Source of the DNA: Thalassospiraceae bacterium
Lineage (GTDB): Bacteria > Pseudomonadota > Alphaproteobacteria > Rhodospirillales > Magnetovibrionaceae
Direction: 5' to 3'
DNA: 16,435 nt
NCBI GenBank assembly: GCA_030637205.1
Contig: DAOVVL010000006.1
Span: forward strand, 1 to 16,435
Positions 16,137 to 16,435 of the stretch are shown one piece after another. Below the pieces are notes generated by a model that was given only the letters and a program-made list of their open reading frames with translations, was not told the origin of the DNA and did no database searches. The position numbers were made by a program, and so were the translations under genes. Numbering within the stretch: the first letter of the stretch is position 1; the number at the start of each line of letters is the position of its first letter.

Positions 16137-16435
16137 TTACACATCCAAATTTGCAACCTTCAACGCGTTGTTCTGGATAAACTCGCGACGCGGTTCCACC
16201 AGATCGCCCATCAGGGTCGAGAACACATCGCCGGCGTCTTCGCCGTGTTCGACCTTGACGCGCAACAACGCGCGCGCGTTGGGGTCCAACGTGGTTTCCC
16301 TCAACTGGTCGGGGTTCATTTCACCCAAGCCCTTGTAACGCTGCATGGAAAGGCCCTTTTTGCCCAACTCGATGACGGTATCCAATAATGACACCGGCCC
16401 TGTGATGACGGTTTCCTTGTCCTTGATGGTAAAGG
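16137..16435 (-). CDS. gyrB: DNA gyrase subunit B, C-terminal end only (5' part beyond window)
   Basis: The last 98 codons of GyrB, the ATPase subunit of the type II topoisomerase that introduces negative supercoils. The visible part carries the highly conserved QRYKGLGEMNP motif, then TTLDPNARALL, LMGDLVEPRREFIQ and the terminal NNALKVANLDV, which match the GyrB C-terminus rather than ParE. The frame continues upstream to the right edge (…ETVITGPVSLLDTVIELGKKG…), so the GTG at 16394 is an internal codon and not a start. Stop TAA is at 16137-16139. The downstream gene is the penicillin-binding protein, 35 nt away, with no hairpin terminator between them. Confidence 0.95.
   Translation of the reverse strand, partial: FTIKDKETVITGPVSLLDTVIELGKKGLSMQRYKGLGEMNPDQLRETTLDPNARALLRVKVEHGEDAGDVFSTLMGDLVEPRREFIQNNALKVANLDV

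Noticed and set aside
16392..16394. GTG as a start of a short 85-aa protein
   Set aside because: The frame continues upstream with GyrB-like sequence to the window edge, so this is an internal codon of gyrB.

Overview
The window looks like a stretch of an alphaproteobacterial chromosome. The aerobic-type cobaltochelatase CobN, the CobW GTPase and a gyrB tail ending in NNALKVANLDV all point that way. A Rhodospirillales-like host is my guess; no rRNA or other decisive marker is present. The DNA is GC-rich and densely coded. I see no tRNA, insertion sequence, phage gene or CRISPR array.

Region 1 (1-8036) is a late cobalamin (vitamin B12) cluster. On the minus strand, read right to left, lie cobS (adenosylcobinamide-GDP ribazoletransferase), cobC (alpha-ribazole-phosphate phosphatase family), cobU (adenosylcobinamide kinase/guanylyltransferase), cobW and cobN (large cobaltochelatase subunit, cut by the left edge just before its C-terminus). 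The spacings are short: 14 and 76 nt gaps, then a 4-nt and a 1-nt overlap, so this is very probably one operon. cobT (dimethylbenzimidazole phosphoribosyltransferase) diverges from cobS. Together CobU, CobS, CobT and CobC cover nucleotide-loop assembly. CobN covers cobalt insertion, with CobW as its likely metal-handling partner. The cobS/cobT names follow Salmonella usage and are not the CobS/CobT chelatase subunits that work with CobN; those subunits are not in this window.

Region 2 (8050-10627, minus strand) holds two adjacent paralogous proteins of 425 and 432 aa, one base apart. Each has a poorly defined N-terminal domain and a C-terminal degenerate EAL-like domain. Several c-di-GMP phosphodiesterase residues are replaced in the same way in both. 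This is the most unusual part of the window.

Region 3 (10841-14166, plus strand) has a PPP-type metallophosphatase, then a probable two-gene unit for surface-polysaccharide precursors: UDP-glucuronate decarboxylase (UDP-xylose synthase) and bifunctional HldE (heptose-7-P kinase / heptose-1-P adenylyltransferase).

Region 4 (14170-16435, minus strand) is a class A penicillin-binding protein converging on hldE, preceded by the 3' end of gyrB, which runs off the right edge.

Other signals are small: an inverted repeat with a T-run between cobS and cobT, three tandem 13-bp repeats between cobC and cobU, and a direct repeat upstream of the EAL-like pair. No cobalamin riboswitch is evident upstream of the B12 genes.
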